A stretch of DNA of 64,000 nt from Chitiniphilus eburneus (GCF_005048205.1 NZ_SUMF01000003.1:1-64000); one strand, 5' to 3'. Shown: positions 27,136 through 38,980, numbered from the stretch's first letter. The notes: generated from the sequence alone by a model not told the origin. Program-made: numbers and translations.

Positions 27136-28014
27136 ATGGCGGAAATTACCGCAAAGATGGTTGCCGAGCTGCGTGAAATGACCGGCATGGGCATGATGGA
27201 ATGCAAGAAGGCGCTGGTCGAGGCCGAAGGCGACATCAAGAAGGCCGAGGAAGTGCTGCGGATCAAATCCGGCAACAAGGCTTCCAAGCTGGCCGGCCGC
27301 ACTGCCGCCGAAGGCACCGTGGTCACTTTCATCAGCGCCGACAAGAAGCTGGGCGCGCTGCTCGAAGTGAACTGTGAAACCGACTTCGTTGCCAAGGACG
27401 AAGGCTTCCTGGGCTTTGCCCGCGCTGCCGCCGAAGCCGCCGCCAAGTCCGACGCCGCCGACGTGGAAGCGCTGGCCGCTGCCAAGACCGCTTCGGGCGA
27501 AACCGTCGAGGAAGTGCGCAAGGCTATCATCGCCAAGCTGGGCGAGAACATCACGCTGCGTCGTTTCGTGCGCTACAGCACCGCCGGCCAACTGGCTGCC
27601 TACCTGCACGGCTCCAAGATCGGCGTGCTGGTCGACTTCGAAGGTGGCGAGGAACAACTGGGCAAGGATATCGCGATGCATATCGCCGCCTCCAAGCCCA
27701 AGTCGCTGGACGCCAGCGGCGTGTCGGCCGAGCTGATCGAAACCGAGCGTCGCGTTGCCATCGAGCGCGCGAAGGAAGCCGGCAAGCCGGAAGCCATGCT
27801 GGAAAAGATCGCCGACGGTACCGTGCAGAAGTTCCTGAAGGACGTCACCCTGCTGGGTCAGCCGTTCGTCAAGGACGACAAGGTCACCATCGAGCAACTG
27901 CTGAAAAATAATTCCGCCAAAGTGAACGCATTCACCCTCTTCGTGGTCGGTGAAGGCATCGAGAAGAAAGTGGTGGACTATGCTGCTGAAGTGGCCGCGG
28001 CCGCCAAGGTCTAA
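27136..28014 (+). CDS. tsf: Elongation factor Ts
   Basis: Nucleotide exchange factor for EF-Tu. The 292-residue protein starts with the UBA-like N-terminal module ([22 protein letters not shown]). The conserved [10 protein letters not shown] stretch, which contacts EF-Tu and displaces the nucleotide, follows. The helical and core subdomains run to the C-terminus with the family block [20 protein letters not shown] lies eight bases before the ATG. It shares transcription with rpsB. Confidence 0.99.
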   Translation: MAEITAKMVAELREMTGMGMMECKKALVEAEGDIKKAEEVLRIKSGNKASKLAGRTAAEGTVVTFISADKKLGALLEVNCETDFVAKDEGFLGFARAAAEAAAKSDAADVEALAAAKTASGETVEEVRKAIIAKLGENITLRRFVRYSTAGQLAAYLHGSKIGVLVDFEGGEEQLGKDIAMHIAASKPKSLDASGVSAELIETERRVAIERAKEAGKPEAMLEKIADGTVQKFLKDVTLLGQPFVKDDKVTIEQLLKNNSAKVNAFTLFVVGEGIEKKVVDYAAEVAAAAKV

Positions 28015-28842
<828 letters not shown>

Positions 28843-28899
28843 GTTCACGGCGCCGGGCGGCGCCAGAGAATTCCAAGGCATCTACCCTTGGGTGCCCCG

Positions 28900-28928
28900 A
28901 CAGGCGGCTTGCTCCGCCTGTTTGTTTT
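28900..28928 (+). terminator. Terminator between pyrH and frr
   Basis: An 8-bp stem ACAGGCGG/CCGCCTGT with a 6-base loop is followed by TTGTTTT. It starts 57 nt after the pyrH stop and ends 21 nt before the frr start. Confidence 0.75.
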
Positions 28929-28949
28929 CGCAGCGAAAGGATTAGCTTC

Positions 28950-29507
28950 ATGATCGCCGACATCAAAAAGAACACCGAAGCCAAGATGCAAAAGACGGTC
29001 GAGGCACTGAAGACCGACCTGGCCAAGGTTCGCACCGGCCGTGCGCATACCGGCCTGCTCGACCACATCATGGTCGACTACTACGGCAACCCCACTCCGG
29101 TGAACCAGGTGGCCGCCATCAACCTGATCGACGCTCGCACCATCGGCGTGCAACCGTGGGAAAAGCCCATGGTTTCCAAGGTGGAAAAGGCGATCCGCGA
29201 TTCCGACCTGGGCCTGAACCCGGCCACCAACGGCGACGTGATCCGCGTGCCGATGCCGATGCTGACCGAGGAACGCCGCAAGGACCTGACCAAAGTGGTT
29301 CGGGGCGAGGCGGAAGATGCCCGTGTGGCGGTCCGCAATGTGCGCCGCGACGCCAACGACCAGTTGAAGAAGCTGGTCAAGGACAAGGAAATCTCCGAGG
29401 ACGACGAGCACCGCGGCCAGGACGATGTCCAGAAGCTCACCGACAAGTACATCGCCGAAGTCGACAAGCTGCTTGCCGAAAAAGAAAAAGAACTGATGAC
29501 CGTCTGA
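28950..29507 (+). CDS. frr: Ribosome recycling factor
   Basis: Splits post-termination ribosomes together with EF-G. The 185-residue protein is the normal length. It contains [15 protein letters not shown], the inter-domain segment [15 protein letters not shown], and the C-terminal helix with [28 protein letters not shown] lies nine bases before the ATG. It is followed after 13 bases by uppS, starting the envelope part of the superoperon. Confidence 0.99.
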   Translation: MIADIKKNTEAKMQKTVEALKTDLAKVRTGRAHTGLLDHIMVDYYGNPTPVNQVAAINLIDARTIGVQPWEKPMVSKVEKAIRDSDLGLNPATNGDVIRVPMPMLTEERRKDLTKVVRGEAEDARVAVRNVRRDANDQLKKLVKDKEISEDDEHRGQDDVQKLTDKYIAEVDKLLAEKEKELMTV

Positions 29508-29520
29508 GCCGGAGCAGTCC

Positions 29521-30282
29521 GTGGCAATTTTCCGCAGTTCCACCCGCGACGTGCCGGACGATACGCCCTGCGTTCCCCGGCACGTGGCGATCATCATGGA
29601 TGGCAATGGCCGCTGGGCCAAGCAACGCATGATGCCGCGCGTCTTCGGGCACAAACGTGGCGTGGATGCGCTGCGCGAGACGGTGAAGGCATGCGATACG
29701 CTGGGGGTCGAATACCTGACGGTATTCGCCTTCAGCAGCGAAAACTGGCGTCGTCCGGCCGACGAGGTTTCGTTCCTGATGGGGTTGTTCCTGCGGGTGC
29801 TCAATACCGAGATCGAGCGCATGCACGAGCGTGGCATCCGTCTCAAGATCGTCGGTAGCCGCGACAAGTTTTCGGCGGAGCTGGTCGGCCTGATCGAGGC
29901 CGCCGAAGCGCGCACGGCCGACAACACCGGGCTGACCCTGTCGATTGCCGCCGACTATGGCGGCCGCTGGGATGTCCTGAACGCGGTGAACCGTTGCCTC
30001 GCCGAGCAACCGGCGCGCGCGGCGCTGACCGAGGACGATATCGCGCCTTTCCTGGCGATGAACTACGCGCCGGAGCCGGATCTGTTCATCCGCACCGGCG
30101 GCGAGCAGCGCATCAGCAATTTCCTGCTGTGGCAACTTGCCTACACCGAACTTTACTTCACCGATCTGCTCTGGCCCGATTTCGGCCTGGGCGCTTTCAA
30201 CGACGCCATCGCGTGGTACCAGGGGCGCGAGCGGCGCTTCGGGCGGACCAGCGAACAATTGCAGGCCACCAGCGGATGCTGA
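29521..30282 (+). CDS. uppS: Undecaprenyl diphosphate synthase (isoprenyl transferase)
   Basis: Builds the C55 lipid carrier for peptidoglycan and other surface polymers by cis-condensation of isopentenyl units. The 253-residue protein has the catalytic IIMDGNGRWAKQR (Asp27), the AFSSENWRRP block and the C-terminal PEPDLFIRTGGEQRISNFLLW. Translation appears to start at GTG (29521), 12 nt after CCGGAG. The gene overlaps cdsA by seven bases. Confidence 0.98.
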   Translation: MAIFRSSTRDVPDDTPCVPRHVAIIMDGNGRWAKQRMMPRVFGHKRGVDALRETVKACDTLGVEYLTVFAFSSENWRRPADEVSFLMGLFLRVLNTEIERMHERGIRLKIVGSRDKFSAELVGLIEAAEARTADNTGLTLSIAADYGGRWDVLNAVNRCLAEQPARAALTEDDIAPFLAMNYAPEPDLFIRTGGEQRISNFLLWQLAYTELYFTDLLWPDFGLGAFNDAIAWYQGRERRFGRTSEQLQATSGC

Positions 30283-31076
30283 AAACCCGTGTCTTGACCG
30301 CCCTGGTCCTGTTGCCGTTGGTTCTTGCTGCCTTGTTCCTGTTGCCCCATGTGGGCTGGATTGCGTTTGCCGCCGTGGTCTGCGGCGGGGCGGCCTGGGA
30401 ATGGTCACGCCTGTGCGGATTGCGCGGCGCAATCGCCTGGGTCTTGCCGGTGCTGGTGGCGGCCGGGGTGGCCTTGCTGGCGCCAGGACCGCTGCCCGTG
30501 TTCGAGCAGCCGTGGTGGCCGGTGGTGCTGGCGGCGATCTTCTTCTGGCTTGCCGCCGCGCCAGCCTGGTTGCGCTGGCGCTGGCCGTTGGCGGCAACGC
30601 TGGCCAAGGGGTTGCCCATCGGGTTTCTGCTGTTGCTGGGCGCGGGGCTGAGCCTGATCGCGCTGCGCGGGGCCGCCGGCCCCTGGGGCGTGCTGGGCGT
30701 GCTGGCGATCGCCTGGATCGCCGATACCGCCGCGTATTTTTCCGGCAAGGCATTTGGCCGCCACAAGCTGGCGCCCGCCATCAGCCCGGGCAAGACCTGG
30801 GAAGGCGTGGCGGGGGCCGCGGTGGCGGTGTCGATCTACGCCGTGGTCATTGCCGTTGTCTGCACGTTGCCGTGGTGGAAGTGCATGCTGGCGGCGCTGC
30901 TGCTGATGGCGATCTCCATCGCGGGTGACCTGCTGGAGTCGCTGTTCAAGCGGCAGGCCGGGCTGAAGGATTCCAGCAATCTGTTGCCGGGGCACGGCGG
31001 CGTGCTGGATCGCATCGACAGCCTGGTCGCGTTGATGCCGCTGGCCTTGCCATTGCTGTACTGGCTTTCGCGTTGA
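30276..31076 (+). CDS. cdsA: Phosphatidate cytidylyltransferase
   Basis: Makes CDP-diacylglycerol, the precursor of all phospholipids, at the inner membrane. The 266-residue protein has about eight hydrophobic segments and the family signature near the C-terminus (SLFKRQAGLKDSSNLLPGHGGVLDRIDS), with the ATP/CTP site stretch ISPGKTWEGVAGA. It begins within the last codons of uppS. The 112-bp gap after it holds a possible promoter for dxr. Confidence 0.98.
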   Translation: MLKTRVLTALVLLPLVLAALFLLPHVGWIAFAAVVCGGAAWEWSRLCGLRGAIAWVLPVLVAAGVALLAPGPLPVFEQPWWPVVLAAIFFWLAAAPAWLRWRWPLAATLAKGLPIGFLLLLGAGLSLIALRGAAGPWGVLGVLAIAWIADTAAYFSGKAFGRHKLAPAISPGKTWEGVAGAAVAVSIYAVVIAVVCTLPWWKCMLAALLLMAISIAGDLLESLFKRQAGLKDSSNLLPGHGGVLDRIDSLVALMPLALPLLYWLSR

Positions 31077-31148
31077 GCAACCGTGCCAGGCTGGCCGGAA
31101 AGATGGATACTGGCGCAACGACGTTGCCTTGGGTTCGATGATTCAAGC

Positions 31149-31177
31149 TTGCAGCAGATTCTGATCAGGCATTAATT
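31149..31177 (+). promoter_or_regulatory. Possible promoter ahead of dxr
   Basis: TTGCAG (31149-31154) and TTAATT (31172-31177) are 17 bases apart. The -10 is weak. No sigma-E-type promoter was seen here although rseP and bamA follow. Confidence 0.35.
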
Positions 31178-31188
31178 CTGGAATACCG

Positions 31189-32403
31189 ATGTCCGCAGCT
31201 CTCCGTACCCTGACTGTCCTGGGCTCCACCGGCAGCATCGGGGTCAGTACGCTCGATGTGGTTGCCCGTTATCCCGAGCGCTATCGCATCCACGCCCTGA
31301 CCGGCGCCACCCAGCTCGACCGTCTGTTCGAACAGGCGCAGACCTTTCGACCCCGCTATGCCGTGGTACTGGACGAACGCTCGGCGGAACAGCTCGCCGC
31401 GCGGCTTCGTGCCGCGGGCAGCGATACCGAGGTATTGTGCGGCGAAGCCGCGCTGGAACAGGTGTCCATTGCCCCTGAAGTCTGTACCGTTATGGCCGCC
31501 ATCGTCGGCGCCGCCGGGATGAAGCCCACGCTGGCGGCGGCGCGGGCAGGCAAGCGTGTGCTGCTGGCCAACAAGGAAACCCTGGTGCTGGCGGGCCGCC
31601 TGTTCATGGATGAGGTCAAGGCCAGTGGCGCCGAGCTGTTGCCCATCGACAGCGAGCACAACGCCATCTTTCAGGTATTGCCGCGTGCGCATCGCGAGCA
31701 CCCCTACGCCCAGGGGCTGCGTGAATCCGGTGTCCGGCGCATCCTGCTCACCGCCTCGGGTGGCCCGTTCCGTACCCGCGCCATCGAGACTTTCGCCCGG
31801 ATCACGCCGGAGGAGGCGGTCAAGCATCCCAATTGGTCGATGGGGCGCAAGATTTCGGTCGATTCGGCCAGCATGATGAACAAGGGGCTGGAGGTCATCG
31901 AGGCTCGCTGGCTGTTCAATGCCCAGCCGGAGGAAATCTCGGTGCTGGTTCACCCGCAGAGCATCGTGCATTCGATGGTGGAGTACGCGGACGGATCGGT
32001 ACTGGCCCAGATGGGGTCGCCGGACATGCGCACGCCGATTGCCTACGGCATGGCTTATCCGGAGCGCATCGACCCGGGCGTCAAATCACTCGATCTCTTC
32101 AGTGTGGGGCGGCTGGATTTCGAAGCGCCCGATCTGGCGCGTTTTCCTTGCCTGAGGCTGGCGTTCGAAGCGCTGGCGGCAGGCGGCGCGGCCACCGCGG
32201 TGCTCAACGCGGCAAACGAAGTCGCGGTGGCGGCCTTTCTGGACAACCGGCTGTCGTTTCCCGGCATCGCCGCCCTCGGCGAAGCAGTGCTGGCCCAGGT
32301 GGGCGGCCTGCCCGCGGATGACCTGGATGCCCTGTTGCATGCGGACGCCGTGGCCCGGGAAGCGGCCACGGCATGGCTATCCCGGCAGGAGCGCCCATGC
32401 TGA
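31189..32403 (+). CDS. dxr: 1-deoxy-D-xylulose 5-phosphate reductoisomerase
   Basis: Second enzyme of the MEP isoprenoid pathway, making 2-C-methylerythritol 4-phosphate with NADPH. The 404-residue protein begins with the NADPH-binding [16 protein letters not shown]. The catalytic block has [13 protein letters not shown], the flexible loop [10 protein letters not shown] and the metal/substrate region [25 protein letters not shown]. It overlaps rseP by seven bases. It feeds the isoprenoid chain used by the upstream UppS. Confidence 0.98.
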   Translation: MSAALRTLTVLGSTGSIGVSTLDVVARYPERYRIHALTGATQLDRLFEQAQTFRPRYAVVLDERSAEQLAARLRAAGSDTEVLCGEAALEQVSIAPEVCTVMAAIVGAAGMKPTLAAARAGKRVLLANKETLVLAGRLFMDEVKASGAELLPIDSEHNAIFQVLPRAHREHPYAQGLRESGVRRILLTASGGPFRTRAIETFARITPEEAVKHPNWSMGRKISVDSASMMNKGLEVIEARWLFNAQPEEISVLVHPQSIVHSMVEYADGSVLAQMGSPDMRTPIAYGMAYPERIDPGVKSLDLFSVGRLDFEAPDLARFPCLRLAFEALAAGGAATAVLNAANEVAVAAFLDNRLSFPGIAALGEAVLAQVGGLPADDLDALLHADAVAREAATAWLSRQERPC

Positions 32404-33734
32404 CCCTGCTGGCTTTTGTCGTCACCCTGGGCCTGCTGGTCACCGTGCACGAATACGGCCACTACTGGGTGGCCAAGCGTTGCGGCATCAAGGTGCTGAC
32501 GTTTTCCATCGGCTTCGGCAAACCGCTGCTGACCTGGCAGCGCGGGGAGACGACCTGGCAACTGGCGATGCTGCCACTGGGTGGCTACGTCAAGATGCTC
32601 GACGAGCGCGAAGCGCCGGTAGCGCCTTTTGAGCTGCCTCGCACCTTCAATCAACAACATCCGGGAAAGAAGATCGCCGTGGTGCTGGCCGGGCCGCTGG
32701 CCAATCTGATCCTGGCCTGCGGCCTCTACGCGGGGCTGAATACCTGGGGGTTCGATGCGATGCGGGCCGTTGCGGGGCAGATCGTTGCCGATTCGCCCGC
32801 CGCGCGCGCGGGCATTCGCTCTGGCGACGAAATCCTGCAGGTCGGCACGCAGCGGATCACGACATGGGATCAGTTTTTCATTGCGTTGATCGACGAGGCG
32901 GGGAGCGATGAACCCCTGCAGGTCACGGTCCGCAGCCCCGGGCAAGGCGAGCGCAGTGTCTCGCTGCCGCCGGTGGCCACCAGCCAGATCAGCCCGCAAT
33001 TGCCGGGTAGCCTGGGCATCCTGGCCGCGCCGCTGTCCACCCGTATTTCCCAGGTTACGCCGGGCAGTGCGGCAGAGCGCGCCGGTTTGCGCGCGGGTGA
33101 TACGGTGCTGGCGCTGGATGGCGCCCGGCTTGCTTCGTGGCCGGCATTTCAGGCGGAGATCGCCCGCCGGGCGGGGCAGTCGGTCCAGATTACCGTCCAG
33201 CGTGACGGCAAGGCGGTGATCTTCGCCGCCACGCCGGACCGTGCCAATGTGGATGGCCGCGAGGTAGGGCGCCTGGGGCTGGTGCCCGCGCTCGACCAGG
33301 CGAAGTGGGATGCGCAGCGCATCCGGCTGCAATACGGTCCGGTCGAGGCGGTGCAACTGGGGCTGACCAAGGCCTGGACCTACGCGCGCATCACGCTGGT
33401 CATGTTCGGTCGCATGCTGGTCGGCGCGGCACCGCTGGACCAGGTCAGCGGTCCGGTGACCATCGCGGTTTATGCCGGCGAAAGCGCCAGGGCAGGGATC
33501 GGTGTCTATATCGACTATCTGGCCCTGATCAGCTTGAGCCTGGCTGTCCTGAACCTGCTACCCATCCCGCTGCTGGATGGCGGGCATTTGATGTATCATA
33601 CCGCCGAGTTGCTGACCGGCCGCCCGGTCCCGGCCCGCCTTGAGGCGATCGGGCAGCGCATCGGTCTGGCGCTGTTGCTGGGGCTGATGGCCCTGGCACT
33701 CTTCAACGATTTCAATCGGTTCCTACCTGGCTGA
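32397..33734 (+). CDS. rseP: RseP site-2 intramembrane protease
   Basis: Inner-membrane zinc protease that cuts the anti-sigma factor RseA in the envelope-stress pathway and clears remnant signal peptides. The 445-residue protein has the HEYGH zinc motif at 18-22 in the first membrane segment, two periplasmic PDZ domains (about 105-290), and the third zinc ligand in [12 protein letters not shown] in the C-terminal membrane part. CAGGAG precedes the ATG at 32397 by about seven bases. It is placed just ahead of bamA, as in E. coli. Confidence 0.97.
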   Translation: MLTLLAFVVTLGLLVTVHEYGHYWVAKRCGIKVLTFSIGFGKPLLTWQRGETTWQLAMLPLGGYVKMLDEREAPVAPFELPRTFNQQHPGKKIAVVLAGPLANLILACGLYAGLNTWGFDAMRAVAGQIVADSPAARAGIRSGDEILQVGTQRITTWDQFFIALIDEAGSDEPLQVTVRSPGQGERSVSLPPVATSQISPQLPGSLGILAAPLSTRISQVTPGSAAERAGLRAGDTVLALDGARLASWPAFQAEIARRAGQSVQITVQRDGKAVIFAATPDRANVDGREVGRLGLVPALDQAKWDAQRIRLQYGPVEAVQLGLTKAWTYARITLVMFGRMLVGAAPLDQVSGPVTIAVYAGESARAGIGVYIDYLALISLSLAVLNLLPIPLLDGGHLMYHTAELLTGRPVPARLEAIGQRIGLALLLGLMALALFNDFNRFLPG

Positions 33735-33756
33735 TTGCCCTCCCGACCTGCGCACA

Positions 33757-36042
33757 ATGAAACTAAAACCGCTTCATCTGCTGCTCGCGGCCATCCTCGG
33801 CTCGACGCTTCCTTCCGTTTGGGCCATTGATCCGTTCACCGTACGCGATATCAAGGTGGAAGGGTTGCAGCGAACCGACCTGGGTACCGTCTTCAATTAT
33901 CTGCCGGTGAAGGTCGGGGAGCGTTTCGACGATGCCCGCGCCACCGAGTCGATCAAGGCGCTGTTTTCCACCGGCTTTTTCGACGACGTACGCGTCGAAC
34001 GCGATGGCGATGTGCTGATCATCACCGTCGAAGAGCGGCCGACCATCGCGCAGATCAACATCAATGGCTCCAAGCTGCTGGAGAAGGACCAGATTCGTCA
34101 GGCGCTGCGCTCGCAGAACTTCGCCGAAGGGCGGATCTTCGAGCAGGGCGTGCTCGATGCGGCGGTCAACGAACTCAAGCAGCAGTATTTCTCCCGTGGT
34201 CGCTATTCGGTCATCATCAAGACCCAGCTCACCAAGCTGGAACGCAACCGGATGGGCGTACAGTTCGACATCTCCGAAGGCGAGGTCGCCCGCATCCAGC
34301 GCATCAACATCGTGGGCGCCAAGGTATTCAAGGAAGGCGACCTGATCGACGAGATGGCGCTGACCACCCCGAACTGGATGACCTGGTACACCCGTACCGA
34401 TCAATACTCCAAGCCGAAATTGCAGGCCGACCAGGAAGCGCTGCGCTCCTATTATCTGGATCGCGGCTATCTGGAAATGGCCATCGACTCCACCCAGGTC
34501 GCCATTTCGGAAGATCGCGAGTCGGTCTACCTCACGCTGAACATCACGGAAGGCGAGCGCTATACCGTCAGCGACATCAAGCTGGTGGGCGATAGCATCG
34601 TCGGCGCCGATGAGTTGCAGAAGCTGCTGGAAGTGAAGGGCGGCGATGTGTTCTCGCGGCAAAAGCTGAACAAATCCACCGCGGCCATCACGGACCGCCT
34701 GGCTGACGAGGGCTACGCGTTCGCCAACGTCAATGCCGTCCCCCAGCTGGACAAGGAAAAGCACACTGTCTCGTTCACGGTTTACGTCGATCCGGGCCGC
34801 AAGGTCTATGTCCGCCGCATCAATGTCGCCGGCAACAACCTGACCCGTGACGAAGTGATCCGGCGCGAATTGCGCCAACTGGAATCGGCCCAATACGACG
34901 GCTCCAAGGTCAAGCGCTCCAAGCAGCGGCTGAACCAGCTCGATTACTTCAGCGAAGTGAACATCGACACGGCCCCGGTTCCTGATGCGCCGGACGAAGT
35001 GGACATGAACGTCAACGTCGTCGAGAAAAAGACCGGTCAGTTCAATATCGGTGCCGGCTACGGCCAGTCGGAAGGCGTGGTGTTCGTCCTGTCGCTGTCG
35101 CAGAACAACTTCCTGGGTTCGGGCAAGCGGTTTACCGCTGAATTCAACAACTCCAGCGCCAACAAGGTCTATTCGTTCTCGCTGCTCGAGCCCTATTTGA
35201 CGCCTGATGGGATTTCGGTCGGTTATAACCTGTATCGCCGCGACACCGATCCGGGCGAGATGGACATCGGCGATTACTCCACTTCCGCCTATGGCGGCAG
35301 CGTGCGCTTCGGTTTCCCCACATCGGAAACCAATCGCGTCAATGTCGGCCTGGCTCTGGAAAACCTCAAGCTACAGACCACCGGCGACTCGCCGAAGCGA
35401 GTGCTCGATTTCATCAGTCGCAATGGCGACACCAACATGACGTATACCGCGTCGGTCAACTGGTCGCGCGACACCCGGGACAGCGCGTCCTACCCCACGC
35501 GCGGCATGCTGACCAGCCTGGGGGCCGAGGTAACGATTCCGGGCTCCGATCTCGACTACTACAAAACCAATATTTCCAACCAGTTGTTCATTCCGATTTA
35601 CGATACCACCAGCCTGATGTGGAACGTCGATATCGGCTGGGGCGGAAAGATCGGCGATAGCGAGTTCCCGTTCTACAAGAATTACTATGCCGGCGGCGTT
35701 TCGTCGATTCGCGGTTACGAATACGGCACGGTCGGTCCCAAGGACGAAAATGGCGACGGCATGGGCGGCACCAAGAAACTGGTGAACAATATCGAATTGC
35801 TGTTCCCCATCCCTGGCATGAAGGATGACAAGTCCACCCGCCTGAGCCTGTTTACCGACCTGGGCGGCGTGTGGGATGAAGATACCGATCCAAGCACCGA
35901 CGATCTGCGGTATTCGGCCGGCGTGGCGTTTACCTGGATTTCGCCGATCGGGCCGATCAAGCTTTCCTACGCCAAGCCGTTCAATGCCAAGGACGAGGAT
36001 AAGACCGAATCCTTCCAGTTCCAGTTGGGCAACGTTTTCTAA
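33757..36042 (+). CDS. bamA: Outer-membrane protein assembly factor BamA
   Basis: Core of the BAM complex, inserting beta-barrel proteins into the outer membrane. The 761-residue protein has a signal peptide (about 1-23, ending SVWA), five POTRA domains (about 25-420) and a 16-strand barrel at the C-terminus. The conserved barrel loop with SIRGYEYGTVGPKD (VRGF/Y motif) is present, and the sequence ends in Phe after QFQLGNV, the usual barrel-targeting signature. It lies between rseP and skp in the standard order. Confidence 0.98.
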   Translation: MKLKPLHLLLAAILGSTLPSVWAIDPFTVRDIKVEGLQRTDLGTVFNYLPVKVGERFDDARATESIKALFSTGFFDDVRVERDGDVLIITVEERPTIAQININGSKLLEKDQIRQALRSQNFAEGRIFEQGVLDAAVNELKQQYFSRGRYSVIIKTQLTKLERNRMGVQFDISEGEVARIQRINIVGAKVFKEGDLIDEMALTTPNWMTWYTRTDQYSKPKLQADQEALRSYYLDRGYLEMAIDSTQVAISEDRESVYLTLNITEGERYTVSDIKLVGDSIVGADELQKLLEVKGGDVFSRQKLNKSTAAITDRLADEGYAFANVNAVPQLDKEKHTVSFTVYVDPGRKVYVRRINVAGNNLTRDEVIRRELRQLESAQYDGSKVKRSKQRLNQLDYFSEVNIDTAPVPDAPDEVDMNVNVVEKKTGQFNIGAGYGQSEGVVFVLSLSQNNFLGSGKRFTAEFNNSSANKVYSFSLLEPYLTPDGISVGYNLYRRDTDPGEMDIGDYSTSAYGGSVRFGFPTSETNRVNVGLALENLKLQTTGDSPKRVLDFISRNGDTNMTYTASVNWSRDTRDSASYPTRGMLTSLGAEVTIPGSDLDYYKTNISNQLFIPIYDTTSLMWNVDIGWGGKIGDSEFPFYKNYYAGGVSSIRGYEYGTVGPKDENGDGMGGTKKLVNNIELLFPIPGMKDDKSTRLSLFTDLGGVWDEDTDPSTDDLRYSAGVAFTWISPIGPIKLSYAKPFNAKDEDKTESFQFQLGNVF

Positions 36043-36083
36043 GTTTGACGGCGGCACGTTCTTTCCGTGTTTGAGGTGGCCAG

Positions 36084-36575
36084 ATGAAGTTCAGAATTGC
36101 ATGTTTGATCGGCACGGTATTGATGGTGTTGTCCGGCTTTGCCAGCGCGGAGATGAAGATCGGCTTTGTCGATGCCCAGCGCATCATGCGCGAGTCGGGC
36201 CCGGCCATTCGGGCCGGCAAACGGCTGGAAAAGGAATTCGAAGCGAGACGATTGGAATTGCAGAAGGTTGCGGGGCAAGGCAAGGCGTTGCAGCAGGCGC
36301 TCGATAAAAACACCATGTCCGAGACGGATCGTCGCTCGCGCGAGCGCGAGCTGGTGCGCCTGAACCAGGATTTCCTGCGCATGCAACGTGAGTTGAACGA
36401 AGACCTGAACGCGCGTCGCAACGAAGAGCTGGCGGGCGTCCAGGAACGGATCAACAACGCGATCCAGCAGATCGCCACCGCCGACAAATACGACCTGATC
36501 CTGCAGGAAGCCGCTTGGAGCACGCCCAAGATCGACATCACCGACAAGGTGCTCAAGCTGCTGTCGGACAAGTGA
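36084..36575 (+). CDS. skp: Skp/OmpH periplasmic chaperone
   Basis: Trimeric jellyfish-shaped chaperone for unfolded outer-membrane proteins. The 163-residue protein has a signal peptide cut after about residue 22 (GFASA). The mature core ([15 protein letters not shown]) is followed by a long coiled-coil region (about 45-130, highly charged) and the returning strand [14 protein letters not shown]. The stop overlaps the lpxD start by one base (TGATG). Confidence 0.96.
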   Translation: MKFRIACLIGTVLMVLSGFASAEMKIGFVDAQRIMRESGPAIRAGKRLEKEFEARRLELQKVAGQGKALQQALDKNTMSETDRRSRERELVRLNQDFLRMQRELNEDLNARRNEELAGVQERINNAIQQIATADKYDLILQEAAWSTPKIDITDKVLKLLSDK

Positions 36576-37618
36576 TGCCGGGCATGCTGCTTTCCGAATT
36601 GATCGCTTGCCTGGGCGGCGAGCTACAGGGTGAGGACATTCGCGTCAGGGGGTTGGCCAGCCTGGAGCGGGCGGGCGCGGATCAGTTGTCCTTCCTGGTC
36701 CAGCGCAAATTCCTGGGTGCCGCGCAGGCCAGCCTGGCCGGCGCATTGATCGTGCGCCCCACTGAGGCGCCGTCGCTGTCGCGCCCCTGCATCGTGACCA
36801 GCGATCCGTACCTGTATTACGCCCGCGCGGCGCGCGTGTTGTATCCCGATGCGCAAATCGAGGCGGGCATCGATCCCAAAGCCTCGGTCGATCCATCCGC
36901 CGTGGTGGCGGCCGACGCGCAGATCGGGCCTGGCGTGGTGATCGGCCCGGGCGCCAGCATTGGCGAGCGCAGCGTGTTGCGGGCCAATGTATATGTCGGC
37001 GCCGGAGCGCGGATCGGCGCGGATTGCCTGCTGCATCCGAATACGGTGCTCGCGGCGCATTGCGAGCTGGGTGACCGCGTCATCCTGCATCCGGGCGCGG
37101 TGATCGGCTCCGATGGCTTCGGCAATGCCTGGGCTGGCGATCATTGGGAGAAAATTCCGCAGATCGGGCGCGCCATCGTGGGAAACGACGTCGAGATCGG
37201 CAGCAACACCACGGTGGACCGCGGCGCGCTGGACGATACGCTGATCGGCAACGGCGCCCGCATCGATAACCTGGTGCAGGTCGCGCATAACGTGGTGATC
37301 GGCGAACATACCGCCATCGCCGGTTGCGTCGGCATCGCCGGATCGGTCAAGATCGGCGCCCGCTGCCAGATCGGTGGCGCGGCCATGATCAGCGGCCACC
37401 TGGAACTCTGCGACGGGGTCGTGGTGCTGGGTGGCACCCTGATTGCCAAGACGATCCGCACGCCCGGCGTCTACTCTGGCTCGTACCCGATGCAGGCGCA
37501 TGCCGACTGGCTGAAGAATGCGGCGCAATTGCGCCACCTGGACGCGCTGGCCGAGCGCGTCAAGCAACTTGAAAAAAAGCTGGCGGGACTGAATCCACCG
37601 GCAGGGGAGCAAGAATGA
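36575..37618 (+). CDS. lpxD: UDP-3-O-(3-hydroxyacyl)glucosamine N-acyltransferase
   Basis: Third step of lipid A synthesis, adding the N-linked acyl chain. The 347-residue protein has the N-terminal uridine-binding domain (about 1-100), hexapeptide repeats forming a left-handed beta-helix (about 105-305, with the catalytic His in [11 protein letters not shown]), and a C-terminal helix rich in Lys/Leu. Start ATG at 36575 overlaps the skp stop; the end overlaps fabZ by four bases. Confidence 0.98.
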   Translation: MPGMLLSELIACLGGELQGEDIRVRGLASLERAGADQLSFLVQRKFLGAAQASLAGALIVRPTEAPSLSRPCIVTSDPYLYYARAARVLYPDAQIEAGIDPKASVDPSAVVAADAQIGPGVVIGPGASIGERSVLRANVYVGAGARIGADCLLHPNTVLAAHCELGDRVILHPGAVIGSDGFGNAWAGDHWEKIPQIGRAIVGNDVEIGSNTTVDRGALDDTLIGNGARIDNLVQVAHNVVIGEHTAIAGCVGIAGSVKIGARCQIGGAAMISGHLELCDGVVVLGGTLIAKTIRTPGVYSGSYPMQAHADWLKNAAQLRHLDALAERVKQLEKKLAGLNPPAGEQE

Positions 37619-38073
37619 GCATCACCATGAACATCACCGAAATCCTGAAATACCTGCCGCACCGCTATCCGTTCCTGCTGGTCGACAAGGTGCTCGAACT
37701 GGAGCCCGGCAAGTCGATCAAGGCGGTGAAGAATGTCACCATGAACGAGCAGTTCTTCACCGGGCACTTTCCGCAATACCCGGTGATGCCGGGTGTGCTG
37801 ATCATCGAGGCACTGGCCCAAGCGGCCGGGGTGCTGGCGTTCAAGACCGAGAACAAGACCGCCGACAGCGGTACGCTGTATTTCTTTGCTGGCATCGACA
37901 ATGCGCGCTTCAAGCGGCAGGTGCTGCCGGGCGATACGCTCACCCTGTGCGTCGAGATCGTCACGCAGAAACGCGGTATCGGCAAATACAAGGCCAAGGC
38001 CTATGTCGGCGAGGAACTGGCCGCCGAGGCCGATCTGCTATGCGCGGAGCGCCAGGTCAGCAAGACTGCCTGA
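37615..38073 (+). CDS. fabZ: 3-hydroxyacyl-ACP dehydratase FabZ
   Basis: Dehydrates 3-hydroxyacyl-ACP in fatty-acid elongation. The 152-residue hot-dog protein has [13 protein letters not shown], the catalytic His in [16 protein letters not shown], and the Glu in [10 protein letters not shown]. It starts at 37615, five bases after GGGGAG, overlapping lpxD (ATGA); a Met four codons on is an alternative. FabZ competes with LpxA for the same hydroxyacyl-ACP, which fits its place between lpxD and lpxA. Confidence 0.98.
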   Translation: MSITMNITEILKYLPHRYPFLLVDKVLELEPGKSIKAVKNVTMNEQFFTGHFPQYPVMPGVLIIEALAQAAGVLAFKTENKTADSGTLYFFAGIDNARFKRQVLPGDTLTLCVEIVTQKRGIGKYKAKAYVGEELAAEADLLCAERQVSKTA

Positions 38074-38193
38074 TTGTCTGGCGGCGCCGCCGCCTTTGCA
38101 GGACCGGTGAAGGCGGCACGTGGCCGCATCGGGCGCGGGGCAATTCCCTGGCCCGGCCGGTTCGAAGCTGAATCAGCCCGGAAGCTTCTTGCC

Positions 38194-38970
38194 ATGACAA
38201 CCATTCATTCCACCGCCATCGTCGATCCCAAGGCCGAACTCGCGGCCGACGTGATCGTCGGGCCCTATGCCGTGATCGGCCCGGCTGTCAGCATCGGCGC
38301 GGGGTGCGAGATCGGCCCGCATGTCGTGATCGATGGCGTGACCGACATCGGCGCCCGCAATCGCTTCCATGCCTTCGGCCATATCGGCTGCGAGCCTCAG
38401 GACAAGAAATACCGGGGCGAGCCCACCCGGCTGCAGATCGGCGAGGGCAATACGTTCTTCCAGTCGGTCACGGTCTCCACCGGCACCACGCAGGACCAGG
38501 GCGTGACCCGTATCGGCGACGACAACTGGTTCATGGCTTACATGCATATCGGTCACGATTGCCAGGTGGGCAGCCATACCGTGTTTGCCAACTCGGTCAC
38601 GCTGGGCGGGCATGTACACGTCGGCGACTGGGCCATCCTGGGCGGGCTGAGCGCGATCCATCAGTTCTGCGTCATTGGTGCGCATGCCATGGCGGGCGGC
38701 GGCTCCATCATCGTCCAGGACCTGCCGGCCTTCGTGATCTGCGAAGGCAATCGCGCGGCGGCCCGGGGCGTGAATGCCGAGGGCCTGAAGCGGCGCGGCT
38801 TCGATGCCGATCAGATTGCCGCCGTGAAGCGTGCCTACAAGACACTCTATCGCGAAGGGTTGTCCTACGACGACGCGCGCGCGCAGATCGAAGCGCGAGC
38901 CAACGACGAGCCGGCGCTGCGGCCTTTCGTGGAGTTCTTCGCCCTCAGCCAGCGTGGCATCATTCGTTGA
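38194..38970 (+). CDS. lpxA: UDP-N-acetylglucosamine O-acyltransferase
   Basis: First enzyme of lipid A synthesis. The 258-residue trimeric protein is mostly hexapeptide repeat (about 1-185), with the catalytic His in MAYMHIGHDCQVGS. The C-terminal helical domain contains EGLKRRGFDADQIAAVKRAY. The ATG at 38194 is preceded by GGAAG. A 120-bp gap from fabZ includes a palindrome GGCGGCGCCGCC but no gene. Confidence 0.98.
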   Translation: MTTIHSTAIVDPKAELAADVIVGPYAVIGPAVSIGAGCEIGPHVVIDGVTDIGARNRFHAFGHIGCEPQDKKYRGEPTRLQIGEGNTFFQSVTVSTGTTQDQGVTRIGDDNWFMAYMHIGHDCQVGSHTVFANSVTLGGHVHVGDWAILGGLSAIHQFCVIGAHAMAGGGSIIVQDLPAFVICEGNRAAARGVNAEGLKRRGFDADQIAAVKRAYKTLYREGLSYDDARAQIEARANDEPALRPFVEFFALSQRGIIR

Positions 38971-38980
38971 TCCCTACCGT

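Noticed and set aside
31077-33757. Sigma-E type promoter before dxr, rseP or bamA
   Set aside because: No GAACTT/TCTGA-like pair with correct spacing was found in the gaps.
38074-38193. N-terminal extension of lpxA into the fabZ-lpxA gap
   Set aside because: An in-frame extension exists but does not resemble LpxA, and the family start MTTIHSTAIVDP has a ribosome-binding site.
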